Assembly: GCA_037443645.1 (NCBI GenBank)
Contig: JBBINY010000002.1
Location: 78,632 to 142,631 of the forward strand
DNA length: 64,000 nt
Direction of reading: 5' to 3'
Source: UBA2336 sp037443645
GTDB lineage: Bacteria; Bacteroidota; Bacteroidia; Cytophagales; Cyclobacteriaceae
Shown here: piece after piece, positions 44,309 through 53,667 of the stretch
Numbering within the stretch: position 1 is the stretch's first letter
Layout: every line of letters begins with the position of its first letter
Position numbers and translations under genes: made by a program
Notes under the pieces: generated by a model
Database searches by the model: none
What the model saw: only the letters and a program-made list of their open reading frames with translations
Told to the model about the DNA's origin: nothing

Positions 44309-45562
44309 ATGAAAGAAGTTTCATTCGCTGATCTCAAGCTTAACAAACAACTGCTTACTGCGGTGGCCGACCTGGGTTACGAAAAGCCGACAGAAATCCA
44401 GCGCACGTGCATACCTGTAATTTTAGCCGGGCAGCATGTTATCGGCATTGCCCAAACGGGTACAGGAAAAACGGCCGCCTACCTGTTGCCCATTCTTATG
44501 CTTACAAAGTTTGCTTCCGGTAATGAGCCCCGCACACTCATACTTGTGCCTACCAAGGAGCTTGCCGTGCAGGTTGCTGAACACGCGCGGCAGGTGGCGA
44601 AGTATACTGACTTAAGAATCCTTGCATTGTTTGGTGGCATCGGACCTAAAACACAAATCGAATCCTTGCAACGCGGAGTTGATGTCGTTGTATCTACTCC
44701 CGGAAGATTCACTGAATTGTACCTGAAGGGAGAGTTGTCAACCAAACAAATCAGAACATTGGTGTTAGATGAAGCCGACCGCATGATGGACATGGGTTTT
44801 ATGCCGCAGTTGCGGAAGATTTTCGAAGTTATTCCGCATAAACGACAGAACCTCTTATTCTCAGCCACATTCCCGGAGAAGGTGGAGCGACTGGCTGCAG
44901 AGTTTTTGGTATTTCCGGTACGGATTGAAATAAGCCCTCCAGCCACACCGGCCTCACAAGTGAAGCAGGAGCTATACTATGTACCTAACATCAAATCCAA
45001 AATCAATTTTCTGGAATGGATGCTCTTACGCAGCGACTTCATACGTGTAATGATTTTTACACGCACCAAAGAAACAGCCGATAATGTGGGCAACTTTGTT
45101 GATCGCAAAAACCTTGGGCCTGTACGGATCATTCACTCCAACAAAGGACAGAACAGCCGGATTAACGCAGTGAATGAATTCAAGGCGGGCACGTTGCGTG
45201 TGCTGGTTTCAACCGATGTAACCTCGCGGGGCATTGATGTTACCGGGGTGTCGCACGTCATCAACTTTGACGTACCGGTTGTGTATGAAGATTATGTGCA
45301 CCGGATTGGCCGAACGGGCAGAGCCTTCCAAACCGGAACAGCCATCACCCTTGCTAACGAAGCCGAAATCCATCATGTTCGGAATATTGAATCTCTGATC
45401 AGGGAACAAATACCGGTGAAAGAACTACCGGCTGAAGTAGTGATCACCGAAACCCAAAAGGAGGAGAAGATTGCCATGGCGAGAGAAATTGACCGCCAGA
45501 AACGAAAAGCAGATCCGCTTTTTAAAGGAGCCTTTCACGAGCCGAAAAAGCGCAAAAGATAA
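44309..45562 (+). CDS. DEAD-box RNA helicase
   Basis: 417 aa from ATG at 44309 (MKEVSFADLKLN); a longer frame upstream is only antisense of the dihydroorotase relic. Motifs in order: Q motif YEKPTEIQ (24-31), motif I AQTGTGKT (48-55), PTKELAVQ, TPGRF, DEAD in VLDEADRMMDMG near 150, SAT, then RGID and HRIGRTGRAFQTG. The short basic tail (KRKADPLFKGAFHEPKKRKR) is common in RhlE-type helicases. ATP-dependent RNA remodelling, for example in ribosome assembly or cold response; the exact role is not predictable. Its stop is directly next to the convergent tolC-type gene. Confidence 0.95.
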   Translation: MKEVSFADLKLNKQLLTAVADLGYEKPTEIQRTCIPVILAGQHVIGIAQTGTGKTAAYLLPILMLTKFASGNEPRTLILVPTKELAVQVAEHARQVAKYTDLRILALFGGIGPKTQIESLQRGVDVVVSTPGRFTELYLKGELSTKQIRTLVLDEADRMMDMGFMPQLRKIFEVIPHKRQNLLFSATFPEKVERLAAEFLVFPVRIEISPPATPASQVKQELYYVPNIKSKINFLEWMLLRSDFIRVMIFTRTKETADNVGNFVDRKNLGPVRIIHSNKGQNSRINAVNEFKAGTLRVLVSTDVTSRGIDVTGVSHVINFDVPVVYEDYVHRIGRTGRAFQTGTAITLANEAEIHHVRNIESLIREQIPVKELPAEVVITETQKEEKIAMAREIDRQKRKADPLFKGAFHEPKKRKR

Positions 45563-47026
45563 TCACAGTCCTTCTCTTCCAAGTTTACGGACTCCGGCCG
45601 CCCAGTACAGGGCTGCTTTCTGTTTCTCGTAGTCGGCAAGCAGGTTGGCCCACTTGGTCTGCGCATGCAGCAGGTATTCCAACTGAATGTTGATTTTGAA
45701 CAGATCACTCTCTCCGTTTTCGAAGTTCATAAGCTCGGCCTGCAATAGCCTCTCATAATTTTCTACCATGGCTTGCTGATTGCGGATAATGTTGGCTGTT
45801 GCCAGGAGCGAGTTGTAGGTTGCCTGGATTGTGTTGATCACCTCGCGTTCAGCCAGGTTTCGTTCATACTGGGTGTTGTTTATTCTTAACTTCACCTGGG
45901 CAAGCCTGGCCCGTTCTTTTCGCAGAAATAACGGCATACTGAAATCCAGTCCGAATTTGTAATCGTCCCATGTAGGGGTGGTCCAACTCCATTCGGGGTT
46001 GAAGGGCTGATTCAAAAGAAAGTAGTTGAGATCGAGGCGCGGCTTCAGGTATTCAGCGGCCAGTTTGCGGTTTACATCAAGTTGCATAAGGGTTATGGAT
46101 AACTTGCGCAACTCAGGATGATTGATTTTTGCCTGCGTAACTAGCTCATCAAGCTCTTCGGCAGTAAGGGCAAGCGTTTTGTTTTCAGGAACCGGCACCC
46201 ACCTGAGGTCAAGGGAAACAGGCATGCCTAGACTGTCCCAAAGAAATGTGCTTAATTGAATTCCTGCATTCTGGAAATTGAGTTGCGCCTCCTGAAGTTG
46301 AATTAACCGGTTTTGCCAGGTTATTTTTGCCTGGACGGAATCAATAGGTGCATTTTCACCCAGTTCAACATTGAGCTTTGCGCGTCTGAATAGTTCCTGG
46401 GCAACCACCACTCCGCGGTTCATCAGGCGAAAATTGTAATAGCTGTAAAACCAATTCCAGTATTCATAGGCTGCATTGAGCATTAGCTTATTAATTACAT
46501 TCACCTGTTCAGCCTCTGTCAGATCCCTGAATAGTTCTGCTTGTTTCAATGCAGCCCTGCGGTCATCGGTTATTAAGCCGCGGCCCAGTGGCAGCGAAAT
46601 GCCGGCATACAGTTGCCGGTAGTTGAACTGATCGGAGATGTATCGCTCCGGGTTAAGATATTGCCCGGTGTTTTTTTCAATACCGATTTTCGGATCAACC
46701 GGGAAAACCGAATTAAAGGTAATGGAGCCATTGAAAGCCGAGTAGTAATCTGTGTCAGAGAAATCCTTGGTGAGATAGGTTATCTCAGCTTTCGGATCAA
46801 AATTTCCTCTTGCCAGACGGATTTCCTGACGAGCCACATCGGTTAGCAGTGCAGCCTGCCGTGCAACCGGATGGTAGCGGGTTACCAATACATAGAAATT
46901 CTCAATGGTTAACACCCGTGCTGTATCCTGAAGACGAAACAGGGTATCCGTGGGCGATTGTCCGTTGCCGTTGCACGATATCCCAAGCAGAAAAACAATA
47001 AACCAAAACAGATTATTTTGCTTCAT
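45563..47026 (-). CDS. TolC-family outer-membrane channel of a type I secretion-like operon
   Basis: 487 aa from ATG at 47024-47026 (MKQNNLFWFIVFLL); it overlaps the upstream HlyD gene by 14 bases. The signal sequence ends LLGISC, so it may be a lipoprotein. The body shows the outer-membrane efflux repeats (EQVNVINKLMLNAAYEYWNWFY, then SVQAKITWQNRLIQLQEAQLNFQNA; later ERNLAEREVINTIQATYNSLL). It would form the outer-membrane exit for the HlyD/ABC pair encoded just upstream. Last gene of a four-gene operon led by a TetR regulator. Confidence 0.9.
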   Translation of the reverse strand: MKQNNLFWFIVFLLGISCNGNGQSPTDTLFRLQDTARVLTIENFYVLVTRYHPVARQAALLTDVARQEIRLARGNFDPKAEITYLTKDFSDTDYYSAFNGSITFNSVFPVDPKIGIEKNTGQYLNPERYISDQFNYRQLYAGISLPLGRGLITDDRRAALKQAELFRDLTEAEQVNVINKLMLNAAYEYWNWFYSYYNFRLMNRGVVVAQELFRRAKLNVELGENAPIDSVQAKITWQNRLIQLQEAQLNFQNAGIQLSTFLWDSLGMPVSLDLRWVPVPENKTLALTAEELDELVTQAKINHPELRKLSITLMQLDVNRKLAAEYLKPRLDLNYFLLNQPFNPEWSWTTPTWDDYKFGLDFSMPLFLRKERARLAQVKLRINNTQYERNLAEREVINTIQATYNSLLATANIIRNQQAMVENYERLLQAELMNFENGESDLFKINIQLEYLLHAQTKWANLLADYEKQKAALYWAAGVRKLGREGL

Positions 47027-48317
47027 CGTTTTGATTGTTATCTGGGCGCTTGTTTTTCTGAAGTACTTCATCGAGTGGTTCCCTGTACAAACTGGGAGGG
47101 AAACCATTAAGCTGGCGCCAGATCTCGTACCAAACCGGAACATTGTCAAGCATTACCCATCCTTTAATGCCTGATCCAAGCCGCAACTGCTTTGGCCAGG
47201 ACACATCGGTTGGGTCAGGAACTACCAGAATGCGAAACTCTCCGGGACGGGAATTCACATAATCAATTACCCGTACGGTACCGCCAAAAGTTCCAACGGA
47301 AACGCTTGGCCATCCTGAAAACTGAATAGCCGGCCAGCCATCGAAAATAATACGCACTTTCCTGCCTTTGCTGAGGAGCGGAACATCCATGGCGCGAACG
47401 TACATTTCAGCGGCCATGTCGGATGCGGTCAGCGGCAGAATGGTGCAAACGGCATCGCCTTCTTTGATGGTTTCACCGATGCCGGCTTTCATGGCTTTTA
47501 CGATTATACCATCCTGCGGGGCAATAATCTGGTATTGCTGATTTCTGATCTGCATATTGGAATATTCGTTTCGTAAGCTGGCCAGTTCGGCCTGCGTCTC
47601 AAAAATTTCAGCTTCGGTATTGCTTCTGTCTGACTCAGCTTTACTGATCTTATCGAGGTACTCAGCCTCAACACGATTAAGTTCAATTTGTGCGTTGAGG
47701 TACTCAGCCTGGGCATTTTGATATTTGTACTCGATTTCCTGAAACCTGGTTAGTGGAATGTTTCCTGCTTCGAACAATTTTTTATTTCGTTCAAACTGAT
47801 TCTCCATGTTTTGGAACCGGATTCGTTCAGCCTCCAGTTTGGCCTTTGTTTGATCTATCTTATTGCTTAGGGCAGAGCGTAAGGCATTGATTTGACGAAC
47901 CAGTGCCTGGGCTTTTTGATTTTTTGCATTGATACTCCTTTCCTTAGCTTGGATTTGTTCGACCAATCGCTTCAGAAGTTCCGGGTCAAAAAACTTTTCG
48001 CGTATTTCACTTAGGGTGATGACGGTATCTCCTTTCGAAACGTATTCACCTTCCTGTACATGCCATCGCTGAATTCTTCCCGCTATGGCAGTTTCAACGG
48101 TCTGAGGCCTGTTTCCCGGATCAAAAGCCGTAACCTTTCCGGTACCCCTGATATTCTGTTGCCAGGGTACAAAAAGGATGATCAGAAAAACACCAGTAAT
48201 TACAAACAGAATGCGGGCAAACACCTTTCCGGCTTTAGGCGTTTTAATGGCCCGCAGCGAATAGAGCTTCTCCTGCTCAATCATTTTGTTAATGCGGTTA
48301 GGCGAAAGATTCAGCAT
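47013..48317 (-). CDS. HlyD-family membrane fusion protein
   Basis: 434 aa. One N-terminal transmembrane helix (about 33-52), a lipoyl-like half (ETAIAGRIQRWHVQEGEYVSKGDTV), a very long coiled-coil hairpin (about 120-275), the second half (QYQIIAPQDGIIVKAMKAG) and a beta-barrel part. The long hairpin fits a type I secretion adaptor spanning the periplasm. It lies 1 base after the ABC gene and overlaps the channel gene by 14 bases, so the three act together. Confidence 0.92.
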   Translation of the reverse strand: MLNLSPNRINKMIEQEKLYSLRAIKTPKAGKVFARILFVITGVFLIILFVPWQQNIRGTGKVTAFDPGNRPQTVETAIAGRIQRWHVQEGEYVSKGDTVITLSEIREKFFDPELLKRLVEQIQAKERSINAKNQKAQALVRQINALRSALSNKIDQTKAKLEAERIRFQNMENQFERNKKLFEAGNIPLTRFQEIEYKYQNAQAEYLNAQIELNRVEAEYLDKISKAESDRSNTEAEIFETQAELASLRNEYSNMQIRNQQYQIIAPQDGIIVKAMKAGIGETIKEGDAVCTILPLTASDMAAEMYVRAMDVPLLSKGRKVRIIFDGWPAIQFSGWPSVSVGTFGGTVRVIDYVNSRPGEFRILVVPDPTDVSWPKQLRLGSGIKGWVMLDNVPVWYEIWRQLNGFPPSLYREPLDEVLQKNKRPDNNQNDEAK

Positions 48318-48318
48318 G

Positions 48319-50508
48319 TTAATCGAGGTATTTTGTTATGATGCCATCTTTTAGCAATTCATCAAACTTTCCTATTGCTTCAATGAGCCCTTCATTTAAA
48401 AGAACAACCCTATCGCATGCGGCCATAACTAACGGATCATTGGATATGGCCAGTAGTGTCCATTTATTTTCCTTGTTTACCAGGCATTGAATCAATTCGA
48501 TTTTGGCCGCACGTTTGAGTCCGGTGAAAAAGTCATTCAGAATTACCAATTCCGGATTTTTTGCAAGACACCGCGCAAGGATCAGCCGGTGAATCATGGT
48601 ATTGGAAAGGTTTCTTCCCCCGCTGGTAAGGTGGGTGTTCAGGCCTTCAGGCAATCGGTTGATCTCATCCGTAAGGCCAACCTGATCAAGTGCCCTGATG
48701 GCATCTTCAACACTCTCCATGGGTTTGCCAACGGTTACATTGTCGAGAATAGTACCGTCAAATATGTCCTCCTGGCTAATATTTTTACCGATCTTATTTC
48801 GCAGGTGTGTCATGTCCAGGTCTCGTAACGAGTAATTATTGATAGAGACAGCGCCTTCAAAACCGGTATAAATTCCCGAAAGAATGTTTACAAGTGTGGT
48901 TTTCCCTGAGCCTCCCGGGCCGGATATACACACATGTTCACCCGCCCGGATGTCCAGATCAATTCCCCTAATCATGTAATCGAATTGATTGGGGTATTTA
49001 TATTTTAGCCCCCTTACCTTTATGCTGTATCCCCTGCCTTGCAGGTGACTGGGTAAATCCAATCCTCCGAATCGTTCCAATGGAACATCCGTAACATTCG
49101 ACACCTTATCTACTGCAGTAAGCAAGTCATAGATCACATCCATATACATCACAATTTTTTCAACCGATGAAAGCACAAGGATGATGATCACTTCAGAAGC
49201 AACAAATTGTCCCAACGTAATTTGCCTGTCAACCACCAGTATAGTACCCACAATGAGCAGGCCACCGGTAATCAGTGCTTTAAACAGAAAAATGAAACTG
49301 AACTGCCCGATTAATACCTGAAAATGAATTTTCCGGAACTTGAGGTAGTTGTTTACGTAATAATCTGTCTTTTTAATGGGTAAATCGGTGGTACCTGCAA
49401 GTTTAAAGGAGTTAATTGCCCTGCCCAGTTCCTCCAACCAGTGAACAACTTTGTACTTATATTTCGACTCTTCAATGGACGAGCGCAAGCCCTTGGGTCC
49501 GGTGGCGTAAAACACGATGGCCAGAATAGTGACCAAGCCAAAGCTGAAGAACACAAAGAAAGGATGATAGAGCGACAACAGAAGCAATCCAGAAATGATT
49601 TGAACGATACCCGCTGTAAAATCAATCAGAAGTTTTGGGAGGCCTTTTTGTATAGTAATAACATCAAAAAACCGGTTAACCAATTCCGGTGCATAATTGC
49701 TGATGATTGCCTCAGCCTTAAGTCGGGGTATGCGAAAGGCAAATTCCAACGCTGCCTTGGTAAAAATTCTCCGCTGTAAATATTCAACAAGGCTGATTTG
49801 AATAAGCTGAAGAACACCGCTTGCGATTACCCCTAAAATTACAATTCCTATGAGCACATATACAGAACTGAAAAATACACCTCCGGAAATTAACTCAACT
49901 GTAGCCTGGATGCCCAGGGGCAATACCAGGCTGATCAAGCCGGCAAACAGTGCGTAAAAGAAAATATAATTGATCTGAGTTCGCTCAGCATGAAGTAAGT
50001 GGATTAATCGCGCTATCGGATTAAGTTTTTTCCCTCCCTCGGTTTCATCCAACCCGTAGTCGCTAACCAGGCTCTTATGCGGAAATACAACATAAAACAG
50101 CACCTTGTCTTCGGTGGGACAATACCATAAAAGCGGCTGATCGGTAAAAGGTACCTGCACCGCCCCCTCATCATCAAACCTTGTTACAAGCCGCTTCTTG
50201 CCAACCGGTTGAATCAATACGGGTGTTAACTCGCTCTCTTTTTCCGTAAAAGCCAGCACAAATTGCTCCTCCTTTTCAAGGAAGGTGTTGAATTCTTCCC
50301 TGGGCAATTCATATTGAAGCATCATCAACTGCATTTTACTCGCGGCCTCAAAAAGGTCCTGCTTAAATTCATCCAACTCCTGCAGGCTATACGAACGGTT
50401 ATTTACTTCAGTATAGCGAAGATCTTCGGGTTCATAGAGATGGCCCAGTTGAAGCGCTGCTTCTCTGAGAATCCGGACAATATGATGATTGCGTAACATA
50501 CCTGGCAT
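48319..50508 (-). CDS. ABC transporter of a type I secretion-like system with degenerate ATPase
   Basis: 729 aa. About 170 N-terminal cytosolic residues resemble a peptidase-like domain without catalytic Cys; then a six-helix permease (about 180-470) and an ATP-binding domain from ~495. Walker A GPGGSGKTT (Lys536) and Q-loop Gln579 are intact. The signature reads LSNTM (634-638) for LSGGQ, Walker B reads VILNDFF with Asn658 for the Mg-binding Asp and Asp659 for the catalytic Glu, and the H-loop has Asn690 for His. ATP binding is possible, normal hydrolysis doubtful. It overlaps the TetR gene by one base (TGATG) and precedes hlyD. Confidence 0.88.
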   Translation of the reverse strand: MPGMLRNHHIVRILREAALQLGHLYEPEDLRYTEVNNRSYSLQELDEFKQDLFEAASKMQLMMLQYELPREEFNTFLEKEEQFVLAFTEKESELTPVLIQPVGKKRLVTRFDDEGAVQVPFTDQPLLWYCPTEDKVLFYVVFPHKSLVSDYGLDETEGGKKLNPIARLIHLLHAERTQINYIFFYALFAGLISLVLPLGIQATVELISGGVFFSSVYVLIGIVILGVIASGVLQLIQISLVEYLQRRIFTKAALEFAFRIPRLKAEAIISNYAPELVNRFFDVITIQKGLPKLLIDFTAGIVQIISGLLLLSLYHPFFVFFSFGLVTILAIVFYATGPKGLRSSIEESKYKYKVVHWLEELGRAINSFKLAGTTDLPIKKTDYYVNNYLKFRKIHFQVLIGQFSFIFLFKALITGGLLIVGTILVVDRQITLGQFVASEVIIILVLSSVEKIVMYMDVIYDLLTAVDKVSNVTDVPLERFGGLDLPSHLQGRGYSIKVRGLKYKYPNQFDYMIRGIDLDIRAGEHVCISGPGGSGKTTLVNILSGIYTGFEGAVSINNYSLRDLDMTHLRNKIGKNISQEDIFDGTILDNVTVGKPMESVEDAIRALDQVGLTDEINRLPEGLNTHLTSGGRNLSNTMIHRLILARCLAKNPELVILNDFFTGLKRAAKIELIQCLVNKENKWTLLAISNDPLVMAACDRVVLLNEGLIEAIGKFDELLKDGIITKYLD

Positions 50509-51185
50509 CAGGGTTGAATTACTTTATGTACCAGCAGGTTGATGAACTCATTAAGTTGCTGATGATGCTTTTTAGGATTAAACTGAATTTCCGTTAATGA
50601 CGGCAAATGTTCAGCATAAAACAACTGGTGATTGGCCGACAAGAGCAGGGTGCTTACCAACGCATGCGGATAAGGGAAGGCAGGGTTGATCTGTTGGATG
50701 AGCGCTGCAATTTTTTTACACACCGACTTGAAGGGTAGAAACACACCATCCCGGTTGTCCTGATCAACCTGCTTGGTAAGGTAAGTTTTTTCGAATTCCG
50801 TCATAATAATCCGGTTGAGGGCTTGCCCGTCAATGCCATTTGAATATAAATCGCTTTTCTTTTCTGAAGTTAGCAGGCTTACATAAATTTCTAACTTCTT
50901 TTTCGGATCATAAATGTTATTTGAAGAGTAATCGAACTGGTATTCCAGCCAGGTCCAATACCAGTCGATAAGGTAAATCAATAGCCGGTGCTTGTTTTCG
51001 AAATATCGGTAAACAGAGGCTTCCGTAGAGCCGATTTCATCAGCGAGTTTTTTGAAGGTAAAGTTTTCAAAGCCCAGTTTGTCGATCAGGTGGACCCCCT
51101 CCGTAACAATTTTCCACCCCAGGGCCGAATTTTGCGGATCTTTGATGTAAAGAGTATTATTTAAACGAATTGATAGTGATACCAT
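50508..51185 (-). CDS. TetR/AcrR-type transcriptional regulator
   Basis: 225 aa. N-terminal helix-turn-helix: GVHLIDKLGFENFTFKKLA then EIGSTEASVYRYFENKHRLL (about 30-70), a typical TetR DNA-binding domain. The rest is an all-helical ligand-binding domain with no recognisable pocket motif. It is the first gene of the operon with the ABC, HlyD and TolC genes, so likely controls it, and a perfect palindrome lies 8 bases upstream of its start. Ligand unknown. Confidence 0.88.
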   Translation of the reverse strand: MVSLSIRLNNTLYIKDPQNSALGWKIVTEGVHLIDKLGFENFTFKKLADEIGSTEASVYRYFENKHRLLIYLIDWYWTWLEYQFDYSSNNIYDPKKKLEIYVSLLTSEKKSDLYSNGIDGQALNRIIMTEFEKTYLTKQVDQDNRDGVFLPFKSVCKKIAALIQQINPAFPYPHALVSTLLLSANHQLFYAEHLPSLTEIQFNPKKHHQQLNEFINLLVHKVIQP

Positions 51186-51193
51186 ATCGGTTT

Positions 51194-51208
51194 AATAGTA
51201 ATACTATT
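51194..51208 (-). promoter_or_regulatory. Perfect inverted repeat AATAGTA-A-TACTATT, candidate TetR operator
   Basis: A 15-base perfect palindrome (7 + 1 + 7) with two further pairs outside a mismatch (51191-51211), 8 bases upstream of the TetR start codon. Position and size suit a TetR operator controlling the tetR-abc-hlyD-tolC operon. No TAnnTTTG box was seen in the same spacer. Confidence 0.55.
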
Positions 51209-51281
51209 GAAACGGAAAGGATTCCTAAAGGTTTGCGGCAGGGCTTATTTTTTCACATTCCGACACGGCCACGGACAGAAG

Positions 51282-51297
51282 GCCCCAGAATCGGGGC
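51282..51297 (-). terminator. Weak hairpin after rlpA
   Basis: GCCCC at 51282-51286 pairs with GGGGC at 51293-51297 around a 6-base loop, 36 bases downstream of the rlpA stop on the minus strand. There is no clear T tract, so termination is uncertain. Confidence 0.35.
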
Positions 51298-51333
51298 AAA
51301 TTCTACTATTTTGATGGTGATTGAATCGACCTG

Positions 51334-52017
51334 TTACAGCCGGCTGTACTCTACAATAAATGCATCCGGAAACTTTTTGCGTAGTTCTTCCCGAAATGAA
51401 TCAGCCTTGTCGCGATTTGGAAACTGTCCGAGGATAAGTGAGTAGTACTTAATACCGTTTATGATTTTTACCTGAACGGTAACTTTTTTCTGATATGATT
51501 TTTTCAGGTTGTCAGTCAGACGCATCAGGTTTACCAATTCCTGGTAAGTGCCTACCTGAACACCAAACCCCGAAGGTTTAGTCCGGCTGATTTCAAAATT
51601 GTAGAACTCCTTTTCATCAACCGATACGTTTCCGATTACCCGAACCGGATCACCGGTTTTACCATCGCCCGGGTCAATCACTTCTAGTTTAACCTCAGCA
51701 ATTCCCTGCATGATATACCCCAGCTTTTCGGCTGCCGCCTTCGACAGATCAATAATCCGGTCTTCTACATAAGGCCCCCGGTCATTGATAACCACTTCAA
51801 CCGTAGCATTGTTCGAAAGGTTTGTTACCCGCACCCGAGTTCCAAAAGGAAGCGTTTTGTGGGCCGCTGTTAGTTTATTATGCCTGTATTTTTCACCACT
51901 TGCCGTAGGCTGTCCTTCAAACTTATCCGCGTAATACGATGCGTTTCCGGTTTGAACCTGGCCGAATGCGGATGCCAGCAAAAAATAAAAACACAGACCA
52001 AATAGCAGTTTTTTCAT
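51334..52017 (-). CDS. rlpA: RlpA-like lytic transglycosylase with SPOR domain
   Basis: 227 aa. Signal peptide to about residue 19 (ASAFGQ). Double-psi beta-barrel domain from about 24 (GNASYYADKFEGQPTASGE, then LPFGTRVRVTNLSN and VVINDRGPYVEDRIIDLSKAA), the RlpA catalytic core with the Asp of the NDRGPY motif. The last ~75 residues (FGVQVGTYQELVNLMRL to the end) form a SPOR domain that binds denuded septal glycan. It cleaves peptidoglycan during cell separation. Divergent from guaB. Confidence 0.93.
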   Translation of the reverse strand: MKKLLFGLCFYFLLASAFGQVQTGNASYYADKFEGQPTASGEKYRHNKLTAAHKTLPFGTRVRVTNLSNNATVEVVINDRGPYVEDRIIDLSKAAAEKLGYIMQGIAEVKLEVIDPGDGKTGDPVRVIGNVSVDEKEFYNFEISRTKPSGFGVQVGTYQELVNLMRLTDNLKKSYQKKVTVQVKIINGIKYYSLILGQFPNRDKADSFREELRKKFPDAFIVEYSRL

Positions 52018-52086
52018 AGTCTAAACCCTGCTGTAAAGGTAAGACCAATTTTGCTCCGTTTTGCTCGGTTAATCCTTAAATTCGCT

Positions 52087-52094
52087 TACCTTTG
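52087..52094 (+). promoter_or_regulatory. -7 box TACCTTTG before guaB
   Basis: Perfect TAnnTTTG match ending 33 bases before the ATG at 52128. TTTG at 52060-52063 lies 23 bases upstream, slightly longer than the usual spacing. Confidence 0.6.
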
Positions 52095-52127
52095 CCCGGC
52101 AAATAATGGTTCGTAACCTATTTGCCC

Positions 52128-53600
52128 ATGCCGCTCGATAATTCCAAATTTCTTTTTGAAGCCCTTACTTACGATGATGTGCTGCTGGTACCGGCCTACT
52201 CCGAAGTACTGCCACGTGAAACCAATTTAACCAGCAGGTTAACGCGAAACATCAGGCTTAATATTCCCATTGTGTCTGCCGCAATGGATACGGTTACCGA
52301 AGCCGGGCTGGCCATTAGCATGGCACTCGAAGGAGGCATCGGATTCATCCATAAAAATATGCGCATCGACCAGCAAGCCGAGCAGGTGCGCAAAGTGAAG
52401 CGCTCGCAAAGCGGGTTGATCCTTGACCCTGTAACACTGAGCATCAACTCCACCGTTCAGGATGCAGAAAACATTATGCGCGAATTTAAAATCGGAGGAA
52501 TACCCGTAGTGGATGGCAACGGAAAATTGCTGGGCATTATTACCAACCGCGACCTGCGGTTTCAAAAAGACCTTAGCATGCCGGTTGAAAAAATCATGAC
52601 AAAAGAAAACCTGATCACGGCCTCAGAAGGAATAACTCTCGATAAAGCGGAGACGGTTCTTCAGAAATACAAAATTGAAAAGCTTCCGATCGTAAATAAA
52701 AAGGGCAAATTAACCGGGCTGATCACCTTCAGGGATATTCAAAAGAAAAAAAACAAGCCCAATGCATGCCAGGATTTATTTGGCCGGTTACGGGTTGGGG
52801 CGGCTGTGGGAGTTACACCTGATATTCTGGATCGCGTACAGGCTTTGAAAGCCTCGGGTGCGGATGTGATCACTATTGATACGGCCCATGGCCATTCTAA
52901 AGGAGTAATTGATGCGCTGAAAAAGGTGAAGCGTAAATTTCCGGAACTGGAGTTGGTGGTGGGAAATATCGGTATCGGAGAGGCAGCTACTGCTCTGGCC
53001 AAAGCCGGGGCCGATGCTGTTAAAGTGGGTGTAGGACCTGGAAGTATTTGTACAACCCGCGTGGTTGCCGGGGTTGGACTTCCGCAATTGTCGGCAGTTT
53101 ACGAAGCGGCAAAGGCCCTGAAGGGATCGGGTGTACCGGTTATTGCTGATGGGGGAATTCGCTTTTCGGGCGATATGGTGAAGGCCATTGCTGCCGGGGC
53201 TGACAGCGTAATGATTGGTTCGCTGCTGGCCGGTACCGAAGAAGCACCGGGCGAAGTAATCATTTACGAAGGCCGGAAGTTTAAGTCGTACCGGGGTATG
53301 GGCTCCATTGAAGCCATGGAAGATGGTTCCAAAGACCGGTACTTCCAGGATGTCGAAGACGATATTAAAAAGCTGGTACCCGAGGGCATCTCTGGCCGGG
53401 TGCCCTTTAAAGGGTTGGTTTCAGAAGTGCTGTACCAAATGGTAGGCGGCTTGCGGGCCGGTATGGGCTATTGTGGTGCAAAGAACATAGAAACCCTTAA
53501 GAAAGCCCGGTTTGTTAAGATTACCAGTGCCGGGGTTACCGAAAGCCATCCGCATGATGTAACCATTACGCGCGAGGCCCCAAATTACAGCCGCAAGTAA
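52128..53600 (+). CDS. guaB: IMP dehydrogenase (GuaB)
   Basis: 490 aa from ATG at 52128 (MPLDNSKFLFEALTYDDVLLVPA). NAD-dependent oxidation of IMP to XMP, committed step of guanine nucleotide synthesis. TIM barrel interrupted by two CBS domains (about 90-205: KIGGIPVVDGNGKLLGIITNRD and IEKLPIVNKKGKLTGLITFRD). Catalytic Cys in GVGPGSICTTRVVAGVG, NAD-binding VITIDTAHGHS, flap GRKFKSYRGMGS. Full length. Divergent from rlpA. Confidence 0.97.
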   Translation: MPLDNSKFLFEALTYDDVLLVPAYSEVLPRETNLTSRLTRNIRLNIPIVSAAMDTVTEAGLAISMALEGGIGFIHKNMRIDQQAEQVRKVKRSQSGLILDPVTLSINSTVQDAENIMREFKIGGIPVVDGNGKLLGIITNRDLRFQKDLSMPVEKIMTKENLITASEGITLDKAETVLQKYKIEKLPIVNKKGKLTGLITFRDIQKKKNKPNACQDLFGRLRVGAAVGVTPDILDRVQALKASGADVITIDTAHGHSKGVIDALKKVKRKFPELELVVGNIGIGEAATALAKAGADAVKVGVGPGSICTTRVVAGVGLPQLSAVYEAAKALKGSGVPVIADGGIRFSGDMVKAIAAGADSVMIGSLLAGTEEAPGEVIIYEGRKFKSYRGMGSIEAMEDGSKDRYFQDVEDDIKKLVPEGISGRVPFKGLVSEVLYQMVGGLRAGMGYCGAKNIETLKKARFVKITSAGVTESHPHDVTITREAPNYSRK

Positions 53601-53667
53601 ACTACCCGAACACCCTACAACCCCCGGCTTGTATCCTGTGTCTAACTTATCGTAAAATGTTAAATTC

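Noticed and set aside
47027..47149. Extension of the TolC-type protein by 41 codons upstream
   Set aside because: It lies in another frame of the hlyD gene; the signal peptide begins at 47026.
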